From an uncultured Parafilimonas sp. (GTDB lineage: Bacteria; Bacteroidota; Bacteroidia; Chitinophagales; Chitinophagaceae), in assembly GCA_937892395.1 (NCBI GenBank), contig CALAGJ010000099.1:1-39912 (forward strand): a stretch of DNA of 39,912 nt. Reading direction: 5' to 3'. Under the pieces are notes generated by a model. That model was not told the origin of the DNA and ran no database searches. It saw only the letters and a list, made by a program, of their open reading frames with translations. The translations under genes were made by a program, and so were the position numbers. Of this stretch, positions 14,077 to 23,152 are shown piece by piece. Every line of letters starts with the position of its first letter. The stretch's first letter is position 1.

Positions 14077-17000
14077 CTACTGCTTCACCGGAAAATCGCT
14101 GCCAAAACCAAAACTGGCAGGATATTGTGCAGTACCCCTATATTTTTTCATTAATTCAGGCATGGCTTTTTGTAAATAGTTTTTAAGGCCATTTACGGTG
14201 ATCATATTTTGCTGCTCAGCGGCTCCTTTTAAAGCCTCCAATAAGATATACGTAAATGCACCATGCCCCAAGGCATCAAATTCATTGGCAAATTGTTTGC
14301 TGCCACTTGCTGCCATCCAATGTGTACCCGTACTTCTGGCTAATAATGCAATGCTACGCTGCTGTCCAGCTTCTGCTTGTATCAAGTTATCAAAAGCTCC
14401 GGCGCTTTGACAAGCATCTAAAATGAATACTTGCTTTTGCGCAGCTATATCAATGGCATACTGTTGCAACTGTGCAGCAGATATCCCTTTGGTTTCTAAC
14501 TCAGTTTGTACATTGTTTAAATCACTGATATCTCTGGGTACTAAATAAAATGATTTGTCCTTGCCTATAACCCCATGACCGGCATAATAAAAAATAAATA
14601 CATCTTGTGGTTTTGCATTGTTGCGAATGTTATCAAATGCTTTTGAGATGGCAGATCTGTCAGCTGCATTGTCAGTTATAAAATAGGTATCCACTTTACG
14701 CACTAATTGCTTTGCATCTTTTTCTATTTCGTCTTTAAAAGAAGATGCGTCTGCAAATGCATAATCCAAATGCAATTTTTTATTATCATACTCATTGATG
14801 CCCACTATGAGCAGGTGCACGGTTGCATTTCTATCCACCAGTGCTACCGTTGATTCATAGATGGTATTATTTCCTGGATTGCTTTCATCCGCCTGCTTAT
14901 AAATGACAGACATTAAATCAGGATTACTTTCTGTACGCTGCTCATTGAGGGCAATAGCCCTAAAAATATTTTCACCGGGTAATAGATTGATGGTATATTT
15001 TTTTTCAGTTTGAAATGTGTTGCTACCTGCATCGTCAACAACGGATAAATTTCTATTGTTTACACTCAATGCTTTTCCATTTTGATATAACCTTATTTCA
15101 TCAATCTTGCTACCTATGCTATTTGCCTGTACTATAATAGTGGCTATACCACTTGTATTATCGTAACTTTGGATATCATCGGATACCAAGAGGTTTCGAG
15201 CAGCCTGTTCATAAATAATTTTGACAGTGGGCGCACTGCTCAATTGATCAATAACATCTACAGGATCTAATTTTTCTCCATTGAGTAATCGTACAATTAA
15301 ATCGGGAGTATAATAGTGCTCATATAAATTTTGCAAGGGAATAATATCCGTTCCTTTGGTAAAATATAATTTATTGATAGCATCTTGTGATCCATCGAAA
15401 CGGCCATCTGGTGTTACAGCAAGCCATTCATCGTTATAGGAATACAAGTCCATTATTTTTTGTCCGGATTGCACATCCCATACTGATGTGATGTCGTGCA
15501 CATCCACAGTTACCACATGAGCCCCATCCGGCAATAGTCCCGTAAAATAAAACCCATTATCGTTATTTCCTATGTACTGAATTAAGACACCTGTTTCTAA
15601 ATTAATCACTTGTGCAGGAGCTTCAGTACGGGCAGATTCTATGAGTGCTATTCTGCCATTGGCACTCAACTGAAAATTATTGATATATGGGTTTGAACTA
15701 CCAGTCAACTTATAATTATTTTTTTGCAATTGACCATTAATCGTATAGGTATTGATTTCATTGCCGCAGGCAATAATAATTTCATTGTTATTTTTAAAGG
15801 CAATGCCGGCAGGTTTATAATTATTCCCTCCGGGAATGGAAATGGAACTAACAATCTTACCCGTTTCCGATTCATACAATACCACAATACCATTTTCATA
15901 AGAGATGGCAATTAAATTCTCATCAGGTGAAAATGCCGTACCATTTGGCTTATTATCATCTTTTTTCCAGAGAATAGATCTCATTCTTGTATCATAGAGA
16001 AAGATATTGAAGTCGCTATTTTCCCATGTACAGATATAATTTTCATTTGCAGAAATGCTTACCCCTGTTGGTTCGTAAAATTCTTCATATGGCAATGTCA
16101 TTTTCTCATTGCCCGTGTGTGTATCTACTACTTTCAAAGGTTTTCCAAAAGCTACAGTATTACCATCCGGGCTAAAACCAAATCCTTTATATTTCATACC
16201 CATGTAAAAAGACTTGATTACACGCCCTTCCTGTAGGTTCCAAATCCGCATGGGCGACGTACTTCCAAACTGTCCAAATACAGGTGTGGCTGTAGCTGTA
16301 GCAGCTTTGTAACCATCCTGATAATCGCCAGTAAATGTGATATCCTTTGCAGCAGTAAGAGGATTAAATCTTGTAATACGAAACTCACTATGCCATTCAT
16401 CCCATACATAAGCCATACCACCACTTACAATCATATCGGTACCATAGCCGTCTTTCATATTGATGGCTTTGCCTACTTTTTCGCCAGTAGTTATATTGTA
16501 GAGTTCAATTAAATCTTCGTGTAGTGTTATGATAAATTTTCCATCTGAGGTAAAACCAAAATCATCAAAACTTTCATCACTCTTTACAGACCAGCTTACA
16601 TTTTGCGAAGCAATGTCAAAACAAACAATCCCAAAATCGGGGCCTACTAATGTTATGAGCTTTTTACCATCGGGGCTAAACTGGTAGCGACTCACTTCAC
16701 CAAATGGTGGCTTTATATCAAATATTTTTTTACCTACTTTCTTAGTACCGCCTTCACCTGGTTTTAATTCATTGACACTTATTTTATAAAAATTTACTGC
16801 TGCGCAATATTGCTCATCGGGGCTGGTATAAATAGTGAGTTGAAGTTTTTTATTGTCGGGTAGTATGGTTTGTACTACATTCAGCGAAGCTGCATCCAAA
16901 ATTCTTAACTCCCCATCTCCCCCACTTGCATATATATATTTTCCATCCTTACTTACCCGCATTCTATATACATCTTTCATGGTAACAGCACCTGTACGCT

Positions 17001-17328
17001 TGCCCATTTGTATATCATATTTCATGATGGTATCCTGAGGGTAATCTTCAATCTGACATGCAATAGTTGTATTATCAGGAAACCAACTGATAGACTCTAT
17101 ATGTGCACTGGTGCTTATTTTTCTAAGCTGTGACCCATTGATTGCATTCCATATAATTAAGTCATTAAAATCGGCACTGGCCATCCATTTACCATTTGGA
17201 GAAACCGCAATACTGCGTGGCGAGCTTAGATGACCGGATGGTACTGTGAGTACTGTTTGCTGAGCCTGTATTTGAGCTATGGCCAGCATGCAAATAAGTA
17301 CTAAACCCATTTTTTTATTCAGTTTCAT
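14077..17328 (-). CDS. Exported WD40-like propeller / caspase (C14) protein
   Basis: A large exported cysteine protease. With the ATG at 17326-17328 it begins with a clean signal peptide (MKLNKKMGLVLICMLAIAQ, cleavage after IQAQ) and has 1083 residues. The frame is open 10 codons further to 17358, but that ATG overlaps a terminator T-tract. The first two thirds carry repeated beta-propeller blades (SPRSIAVSPNGKWMASAD, FSPDGKKLITL, FSPDGNTVAFG, FSPDENLIAIS). After an Ig-like linker comes a C14 caspase domain, with His in FYYAGHGVIG (H928 counted from 17358) and Cys in FILDACQSAG (C983). Such proteins usually cleave after Arg or Lys, so the term metacaspase/orthocaspase fits better than caspase. 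The propeller probably binds a protein partner. It follows a papain-like protease gene on the same strand. Being exported argues against a cytoplasmic cell-death role. Confidence 0.88.
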   Translation of the reverse strand: MKLNKKMGLVLICMLAIAQIQAQQTVLTVPSGHLSSPRSIAVSPNGKWMASADFNDLIIWNAINGSQLRKISTSAHIESISWFPDNTTIACQIEDYPQDTIMKYDIQMGKRTGAVTMKDVYRMRVSKDGKYIYASGGDGELRILDAASLNVVQTILPDNKKLQLTIYTSPDEQYCAAVNFYKISVNELKPGEGGTKKVGKKIFDIKPPFGEVSRYQFSPDGKKLITLVGPDFGIVCFDIASQNVSWSVKSDESFDDFGFTSDGKFIITLHEDLIELYNITTGEKVGKAINMKDGYGTDMIVSGGMAYVWDEWHSEFRITRFNPLTAAKDITFTGDYQDGYKAATATATPVFGQFGSTSPMRIWNLQEGRVIKSFYMGMKYKGFGFSPDGNTVAFGKPLKVVDTHTGNEKMTLPYEEFYEPTGVSISANENYICTWENSDFNIFLYDTRMRSILWKKDDNKPNGTAFSPDENLIAISYENGIVVLYESETGKIVSSISIPGGNNYKPAGIAFKNNNEIIIACGNEINTYTINGQLQKNNYKLTGSSNPYINNFQLSANGRIALIESARTEAPAQVINLETGVLIQYIGNNDNGFYFTGLLPDGAHVVTVDVHDITSVWDVQSGQKIMDLYSYNDEWLAVTPDGRFDGSQDAINKLYFTKGTDIIPLQNLYEHYYTPDLIVRLLNGEKLDPVDVIDQLSSAPTVKIIYEQAARNLLVSDDIQSYDNTSGIATIIVQANSIGSKIDEIRLYQNGKALSVNNRNLSVVDDAGSNTFQTEKKYTINLLPGENIFRAIALNEQRTESNPDLMSVIYKQADESNPGNNTIYESTVALVDRNATVHLLIVGINEYDNKKLHLDYAFADASSFKDEIEKDAKQLVRKVDTYFITDNAADRSAISKAFDNIRNNAKPQDVFIFYYAGHGVIGKDKSFYLVPRDISDLNNVQTELETKGISAAQLQQYAIDIAAQKQVFILDACQSAGAFDNLIQAEAGQQRSIALLARSTGTHWMAASGSKQFANEFDALGHGAFTYILLEALKGAAEQQNMITVNGLKNYLQKAMPELMKKYRGTAQYPASFGFGSDFPVKQ

Positions 17329-17361
17329 ACCCTCAATTATTATTTCAAGATTTTGCATAAA

Positions 17362-17406
17362 AAAAGAATTATTGATACACTATATATGCATACCAATAAT
17401 TCTTTT
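17362..17406 (-). terminator. Terminator between the two protease genes
   Basis: Two 13-bp perfect arms (17362-17374 and 17394-17406) are separated by 19 bases. Read on the minus strand the stem is followed by a T7 run. It would end or attenuate transcription from the papain-like gene before the caspase gene. Confidence 0.65.
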
Positions 17407-17434
17407 ACTAAAAATAATTTCTAATGCCTTGATA

Positions 17435-19117
17435 TTAATTATGCGATAATTCTATCATCAATGGCACCACGGTACCAGTGTAACTTGAGTTGTCATTATC
17501 CTCATCATCAGACACCATAAGATTTCTTGTGGAAGTTTTATTTACAGAAAATCCTACTTGATTAATGTCGTAGGTTATTTCAGATTTATCAATCAATTTA
17601 TTGCCTAATGCTTGCAAAATTTTCTTACTCAACCCTCCATTCATACTGCTCATTTTATTGGCTATTTCAGCAGCATTTAATTTTTCTTTTGAATATAAAA
17701 TAAGGAGATAATCTGTACCTTTTTGATCATCCATTTTTACTACTTTACTATCAGATGGAAATGCTACCACACTGTTAGATCCTATGTGTGTACTCATCAG
17801 ATCATCAAAAGGTAATATGCGATTAACTTTTCCCGTAAGGTCTGTAGCAAAGGCATAAATATAGCAGTCTTCATCTGTTGATATATAGAATCGAAATTTG
17901 GTACCGGATGAATAGGTTTCATTCATACGATAGGCTACCAACTCTTCTTTTTCGCCGGACATATCATTTTCCACTACAAGATTGCGGGTAGAAATTTTTG
18001 ATACAGGCATAGCTGTACCTGTGTTCAGCATAAATTCAACATTGCCACTTAGGGAAAACTTAACTTCATCTAAGTGCTCTGGCTCCGGACTGGGTTGTGG
18101 TGCTGGTTCTGGATCTGGTTGTGGCTTTGGATCTGGCACAGGTTCTGGACTTGGGTCTGGTGTTGGCGCTGGTGCTTCCTTTCTTTTTTCTTCTGGCACT
18201 GGCGTAAATGGATCTGCAAAAGGTTGCAAGGCTACTGCACACCATTGGGTATAATCTTTATAGCGCATCCATACAAAGCCACCGTCTGCCCAGCCAGTAC
18301 CCCAACTATTGAGTACTCTAAATGCACCGCCAAACTTGTCATCGTCATAGCCCACAACTGTCATTGCATGGCCACTATGCTTCCAATCACTTGGTGTATC
18401 TATGGCGGGGTCGGTAGTCCAAACTTCGGATGTAATCCTATAAAATGTTTCAGGTAAAAAGAATGCACATGAAACAGGAGAACCTTCCAATATTGCTTTT
18501 TTTGTACTGGATATTGCTTCTTCTTCACTGAGTACAAATAAGTCTGTCGTAAGCATACCCGGCTGGGCAAATAAAATAGAGTAATCATCTATTTTGTATA
18601 AAGATGCAGTTTGTTTTATATCGTCTGTTATGGTATAATTACAACTATAAGGCACAGCAGATTGAAAAGCATCACCATTTTCATTCATAGTGCGCAAAGC
18701 AGTAATGGGATCACTACCATTTTGGCAATCATTATCACCTTCATTCTTTATTTGTTCATAAAGATAAGTAGCTGAAAATGCGTATTTGTCAATAATGGAT
18801 TTGTCCGTAATATCATGTGTTTTAGCATAAAGAATTGTACCCACACCATAAGCATTCGCAAATGCCACGCAGGTACCGTGATTGCCCTGATCTCCCGGCG
18901 TAGGACAATATTTTTCTAATGAATAACTGGCAGGCATCCCTCTAAAACTGCGAAAAGATAATGGCAGTTTCTTGGGCGTTTTCATAATGGTAGCGGGGTT
19001 AATATTTGCCCCGGTTGCTTTCCGTTGTGCGTATAAATTTATATTTACAAACAGTAATCCTAACAAAGCCATCAAAGCATAGCTCTTCTTCAGTTGTATT
19101 TTTTGAAATGATTTCAT
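17435..19117 (-). CDS. Exported papain-like (C1) peptidase with DUF4384 domain
   Basis: A 560-residue secreted cysteine protease. Signal peptide is about residues 1-30 (KKSYALMALLGLLFVNINLYA). The C1 domain spans roughly 60-300, with oxyanion Q77 and nucleophile C83 in GDQGNHGTCVAFA, H250 in SGHAMTVVGYDDD and N270 in LNSWGTGW, so all catalytic residues are present. Residues 309-348 form a Pro/Glu/Asp linker (PDPSPEPVPDPKPQ). After it comes a DUF4384-like beta domain (KFRFYISTDEDCYIYAFATD, RILPFDDL). The motif STRNL(V/M)V occurs twice, at about 376 and 529. No inhibitory propeptide of classical length is visible before the C1 domain. It lies immediately upstream of the propeller-caspase gene, so the two may act in one exported proteolytic pathway. 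Confidence 0.88.
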   Translation of the reverse strand: MKSFQKIQLKKSYALMALLGLLFVNINLYAQRKATGANINPATIMKTPKKLPLSFRSFRGMPASYSLEKYCPTPGDQGNHGTCVAFANAYGVGTILYAKTHDITDKSIIDKYAFSATYLYEQIKNEGDNDCQNGSDPITALRTMNENGDAFQSAVPYSCNYTITDDIKQTASLYKIDDYSILFAQPGMLTTDLFVLSEEEAISSTKKAILEGSPVSCAFFLPETFYRITSEVWTTDPAIDTPSDWKHSGHAMTVVGYDDDKFGGAFRVLNSWGTGWADGGFVWMRYKDYTQWCAVALQPFADPFTPVPEEKRKEAPAPTPDPSPEPVPDPKPQPDPEPAPQPSPEPEHLDEVKFSLSGNVEFMLNTGTAMPVSKISTRNLVVENDMSGEKEELVAYRMNETYSSGTKFRFYISTDEDCYIYAFATDLTGKVNRILPFDDLMSTHIGSNSVVAFPSDSKVVKMDDQKGTDYLLILYSKEKLNAAEIANKMSSMNGGLSKKILQALGNKLIDKSEITYDINQVGFSVNKTSTRNLMVSDDEDNDNSSYTGTVVPLMIELSHN

Positions 19118-19339
19118 TATAAAAAATTATTGGTGCGAATATGGGTCAGTTTCTAATGAAAAGCATACCGTGTAATGGGTATAATTTGTTGATGATAATT
19201 TCTATACTCAAATTTTGTGGTTGTGAGGTGTCATACAAGCCCATGTAAGTATTCATTTAAAGATAGGAATGGATAGACAAATGAACGATGACTGTAAAAA
19301 TGAAACCATAATCCATTTGTATGAATAGATAAAATTCAT

Positions 19340-19363
19340 CAAAAATTTACTTGCAAATTTTTG
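19340..19363 (-). terminator. Weak AT-rich hairpin after the E1 gene
   Basis: Nine-base arms CAAAAATTT and AAATTTTTG pair around ACTTGC, about 50 bp beyond the E1 stop. There is no strong T-run after it, so termination is uncertain. The rest of 19118-19411, between the E1 end and the papain-like gene start, shows no convincing promoter or gene. Confidence 0.35.
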
Positions 19364-19411
19364 TTGAGATTATATATGGTCTTGATATTTCAATGAATGA
19401 ATGGATACCAA

Positions 19412-21802
19412 CTATTCTGCCATTATGGATTGTACCATTGCAATTACATCTTCTGCATTTGGCTTACTAAAATAATCTCCATCACTGCCGTAGGCAGGCC
19501 TATGTGCCTTAGCAGTTAAGGTTCTTGGGGCTGCATCCAACCATCTATATCCCCCTTGCTTTTCCATTACTTCATTAAACATATACGCAGCTGCTCCACC
19601 CGGCACATCTTCATCAATAAATAAAATTCGATTTGTTTTTTTGAGAGAATCTAAAATGATATGATGGATATCGAAAGGCAACAATGTTTGTACATCTATT
19701 ATCTCACAGCTTATATTCATTGCATGTAAACGCTCTGCTGCGGCGGATACAATACGAAGTGTACTACCATAGGAAACCAGTGTAATATCGGTACCTGCTT
19801 CAAGAATTTCCGGAATACCAAAAGCTACTTTATAGTCTAATAAATTGGAAGGCAATGTTTCCTTTAATCGATAGCCATTTAAACATTCTATTACAAGACC
19901 AGGATCGTTTGAGGCCAATAGTGTATTGTACATGCCCACAGCTTGTACCATATTTCTGGGTACACATACATGCATGCCTCGCAGTGCATTTATGATCATA
20001 CCCATCGGGCTTCCACTATGCCAAATTCCTTCTAACCTATGACCACGAGACCTTACAATGATGGGACAACATTGTTTACCCTTAGTGCGATAATGCAGTG
20101 TAGCTACATCATCACTTAATGGTTGAAGACCATAAAGAAGGTAATCCAAATATTGTATTTCTGCTATTGGCCGAAGGCCACGCAATGCTAAACCAATGCC
20201 TTGACCCATTATGCTCAACTCTCGAATGCCAGTGTCAAATATTCTATCTGCACCATGTTTTGCCTGCAAACCAGAAAAACCTTGATTGACATCACCAATA
20301 AAACCTAAATCTTCTCCAAATGCTACTACCAAAGGGTTTGTTTCAAATAGCTGATCAAAATATTTATTTAAAATTTCATACCCATTTACAATAGATGCAT
20401 CTTCATTAAACCTTGCCTCTACAGGAGTAACAGAAAGAGCAGACTTTCCAATTTCATTGTATAAATGACTGTTGTATAATGCAGTGTTTATATCTACTAA
20501 TTGATGGTGATATGTTTTAATGTCAGCAGCCGCAAATGGGCTATTAATACATTCAGATGCCCTTACTAATGCATGCATTATTTCTCTGCGCAATGGCTCT
20601 TTGTTGTTGTCAAGCTCCTTTGCAATGATCTGTACTTCATTGTAAACATTAATGTCATGCACCTGTGCGCTTTGCAATAGTTCAATGGTCTTTTCTTTCT
20701 GCTGGCGTATTGGAGATAAATAATTTTCCCATGCTGCTGTGCGCCATTCATTTACTTCCTTTTTTGTATTTCCTTCTATTGTTTGAAGCTCATCTTCTGA
20801 GGCGATATTGCTATCTATAATCCAACTGCGCATTTGCTTCATACAATCCCATTCCTTTTCCCATTGTAGTCTTTCTGCATCTTTATATCTTTCGTGACTT
20901 CCACTGGTGCTATGTCCTTGAGGCTGTGTAATTTCTTCGATGTGAAATAGTGCCGGCACATGGGTATTTCTTATTTGCTCAATGGCTTCTTCCAATACTT
21001 CGCACATGCCCGGATAATCCCAACCTTTTAGCTTATAAATCTGCATACCATTAGTACCATCCTGTTTTTGAAAACCGGACAGTGCATCCGAGATTGAACC
21101 CTTTGTTGTTTGATATTTTTTTGGTACTGATATGCCATAGCCATCATCCCATACAAAAATGGCAGCAGGTATCTGCTGTACACTTATAGCATTAACCGTT
21201 TCCCAAAAATGTCCTTCGGAGGTAGATGCATCTCCAATGGTTACAAAACAGATTTCATTTCCATTATTACTTAAATCTTTGAATTTATGCAGCGCTGTAT
21301 TATTTCTGAATAATTTAGATGCTAAGGCTAATCCTGCACTTCGTGGCATTTGCCCGGCTGTGGGAGCCATATCAGCAGCTACATTGTATTGATTTGCTAA
21401 AGGCAGCCAATTGCCTGAGGCATCTGTATTTGGAGTTACAAAATGGCTCACCATCTGCCTACCAGCACTAAATGGTTCATTGGTTTCATCAGGGTCGGCA
21501 TATAATTGTGCAAAAAACTGTTGCACTGTTGCCATACCGGTAGCAAACATAAAAGTTTGGTCCCGGTAGTACCCACTTCTAAAATCGCCGTGTTTGAAAA
21601 ATTTTGACATAGCCACTTGTGCTACTTCTTTACCATCGCCAAAAATGCCAAACTTTGCTTTTCCGGTAAGCACTTCTTTACGACCTAGCAAACTGGTTTC
21701 TCTGCTGAGAACAACCACTTTATAATCTGCTAATACCGTAGTTTTAAACTGATTAAAAGAAAGTAAATCAGGTGATGAAACGCCTTGCGTAAAATTTTCC
21801 AT
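19412..21802 (-). CDS. 2-oxoacid dehydrogenase E1, alpha and beta subunits fused
   Basis: A single chain of 796 residues (ATG at 21800-21802, MENFTQGVSSPDLLSFNQF) carrying both halves of a thiamine-diphosphate E1. The alpha half has RDQTFMFATGM and the ThDP motif FVTIGDASTSEGHFWETVNA followed by WDDGYGIS. The beta half begins near VNGYEILNKYFDQLF and has FGEDLGFIGDVNQGF and the transketolase C-terminal FIDEDVPGGAAAYM. It decarboxylates a 2-oxoacid and passes the acyl group to lipoyl E2. Branched-chain 2-oxoacids are likely, pyruvate possible. No E2 or E3 gene is adjacent. The frame continues to 21898, but a -7 box (21807-21814) lies inside that extension, four bases before the chosen ATG. Confidence 0.9.
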   Translation of the reverse strand: MENFTQGVSSPDLLSFNQFKTTVLADYKVVVLSRETSLLGRKEVLTGKAKFGIFGDGKEVAQVAMSKFFKHGDFRSGYYRDQTFMFATGMATVQQFFAQLYADPDETNEPFSAGRQMVSHFVTPNTDASGNWLPLANQYNVAADMAPTAGQMPRSAGLALASKLFRNNTALHKFKDLSNNGNEICFVTIGDASTSEGHFWETVNAISVQQIPAAIFVWDDGYGISVPKKYQTTKGSISDALSGFQKQDGTNGMQIYKLKGWDYPGMCEVLEEAIEQIRNTHVPALFHIEEITQPQGHSTSGSHERYKDAERLQWEKEWDCMKQMRSWIIDSNIASEDELQTIEGNTKKEVNEWRTAAWENYLSPIRQQKEKTIELLQSAQVHDINVYNEVQIIAKELDNNKEPLRREIMHALVRASECINSPFAAADIKTYHHQLVDINTALYNSHLYNEIGKSALSVTPVEARFNEDASIVNGYEILNKYFDQLFETNPLVVAFGEDLGFIGDVNQGFSGLQAKHGADRIFDTGIRELSIMGQGIGLALRGLRPIAEIQYLDYLLYGLQPLSDDVATLHYRTKGKQCCPIIVRSRGHRLEGIWHSGSPMGMIINALRGMHVCVPRNMVQAVGMYNTLLASNDPGLVIECLNGYRLKETLPSNLLDYKVAFGIPEILEAGTDITLVSYGSTLRIVSAAAERLHAMNISCEIIDVQTLLPFDIHHIILDSLKKTNRILFIDEDVPGGAAAYMFNEVMEKQGGYRWLDAAPRTLTAKAHRPAYGSDGDYFSKPNAEDVIAMVQSIMAE

Positions 21803-21806
21803 GCCG

Positions 21807-21814
21807 CAAAGATA
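21807..21814 (-). promoter_or_regulatory. -7 box directly before the fused E1 gene
   Basis: On the minus strand the sequence reads TATCTTTG, then CGGC, then ATG. The box matches TAnnTTTG exactly and places the transcription start about at the start codon. No TTG is evident at -33. Confidence 0.4.
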
Positions 21815-21975
21815 ACGGTTGTTAGCGGTTTGGAGTTTTGTATCGGGGGGCAAATTTTTAATCGCAAAATAAAATTTGAGATTTTGTTTTTGGAACATTT
21901 ATCGTAAGCTCATGCTTTATTTGGAAATACATTTTTTAACATTTCCGAAATGCTTCGTATTCATTTTATTCCCCT

Positions 21976-21983
21976 TACATTTG
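21976..21983 (+). promoter_or_regulatory. -7 box of the PDZ gene
   Basis: TACATTTG matches TAnnTTTG, about 30 bp before the ATG at 22015. The -33 element is poor (CTTC around 21953-21956). Confidence 0.4.
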
Positions 21984-22014
21984 CTACGAAACATTTAGTA
22001 TTAAAAAATTAATT

Positions 22015-22989
22015 ATGCAAAAAATTATTCAGCAGCTAATAGTAGCATTATTACTCGGAGGGCTTTTACAAACCAATAGCCTTTGTGCCCAAGACCAAAT
22101 AATGATTCGCAAAAAGAAAGACAGTAAAGAGAAAGTAACCATAGTGGTTGATGGTGATAAGATTACTGTAAATGGTAAACCGGTGGATGATTATAAAAGT
22201 GATGATGTAGAGATTTCACATTTTGAATTTCCCGAATTGTCTGCGTTAAATTTTGATCTGAATAATAAGAGATTTGCGGAATTGGAGAGATTGCAGGAAT
22301 TGCAACATTTTGACGGTGATTTTGGTGAGGGATGGGCAAAAGCAGGTAAAAGAAATGAAGCTTTTTTGGGTGTCCTTACAGAAGCTACAGATAAGGGAGC
22401 AAAAATTACAGAAATTACGGATGAAAGTCCTGCTGCCAAAGCTGAATTGCGTGAAGATGATTACATCACCAAAGTAAATGAAACTGCCATCACAGGGCCA
22501 GACGATTTGTATGAGGCAATTGGCAAGTGTAAACCGGAAGATAAAGTAAATATCACTTTTACCAGGGATGGTAAAAGCTTGAAAAAAGAAATAACATTAA
22601 CCAAAAATAAAGACATAAGAGTATATGGATGGAACAACAATGATGGCAATAATTATAGTTTCAATTATACTCCACCAAACGCAAGAGGAGGAGTTTTCCA
22701 ATTTTCGAGAAAACCACGCCTAGGTGCGATTGTGCAGGATACAGAAGACAATATCGGTGTAAGTATTTTGGAAATGGATGAAGATGCTCCTGCTGCCAAA
22801 TCGGGTCTAAAAACAGGCGATATCATTACAATGGTTAATGACAAATCAATTGCATCTACTGAGGATATTAAAAATATATTTAAAGATGCAAAAGATGGCG
22901 ACAGTTATACTATCAAATACAAAAGAGATAGTCAAATTCAGACTACCACCCTGCGCTTTCCAAAAGAATTAAAAACAATCGGCTTATAA
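22015..22989 (+). CDS. Exported protein with two PDZ domains
   Basis: A 324-residue exported protein with signal peptide MQKIIQQLIVALLLGGLLQ, cleaved after SLCAQ or nearby. A Lys-rich segment follows. Then comes a first PDZ domain (about 115-200: FLGVLTEATDKGAKITEI, SPAAKAELREDDYITKVNE) and a second (about 235-320: RLGAIVQDTEDNIGVSIL, APAAKSGLKTGDIITMVND). There is no trypsin-like His/Asp/Ser domain of the DegP type and no site-2 protease motif, so this is a PDZ-only protein that probably binds C-termini of envelope proteins. It is flanked by the divergent E1 gene and by miaB, with a good terminator after it. Confidence 0.82.
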   Translation: MQKIIQQLIVALLLGGLLQTNSLCAQDQIMIRKKKDSKEKVTIVVDGDKITVNGKPVDDYKSDDVEISHFEFPELSALNFDLNNKRFAELERLQELQHFDGDFGEGWAKAGKRNEAFLGVLTEATDKGAKITEITDESPAAKAELREDDYITKVNETAITGPDDLYEAIGKCKPEDKVNITFTRDGKSLKKEITLTKNKDIRVYGWNNNDGNNYSFNYTPPNARGGVFQFSRKPRLGAIVQDTEDNIGVSILEMDEDAPAAKSGLKTGDIITMVNDKSIASTEDIKNIFKDAKDGDSYTIKYKRDSQIQTTTLRFPKELKTIGL

Positions 22990-23017
22990 AGTTTTTCTTT
23001 CTCATGTGCGTGTGCTT

Positions 23018-23053
23018 AACCGCCCCAACATCAAGTTGGGACGGTTTTTTTTT
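23018..23053 (+). terminator. Rho-independent terminator after the PDZ gene
   Basis: Arms 23018-23029 and 23035-23046 pair with one mismatch (AACCGCCCCAAC against GTTGGGACGGTT), with loop ATCAA. The stem runs into a T9 tract at 23045-23053. Confidence 0.85.
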
Positions 23054-23152
23054 GCTTAAACCTCATAATAAATTTTGCGAAATGCTAATTTTGAAAAGAG
23101 CAGCCATTCTGTCACAACATTATACTAATTTTGTATCCAAATCTATTTCAGA

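Noticed and set aside
18074..18457. Trp/Cys-rich plus-strand frame opposite the papain-like gene
   Set aside because: It is the antisense of the Pro/Glu/Asp linker and C1 domain; composition is an artefact of the repeats.
14077..19117. Reading the caspase pair as an anti-phage or gasdermin-type defence system
   Set aside because: Both proteins carry signal peptides and no gasdermin, TPR sensor or effector gene is adjacent.
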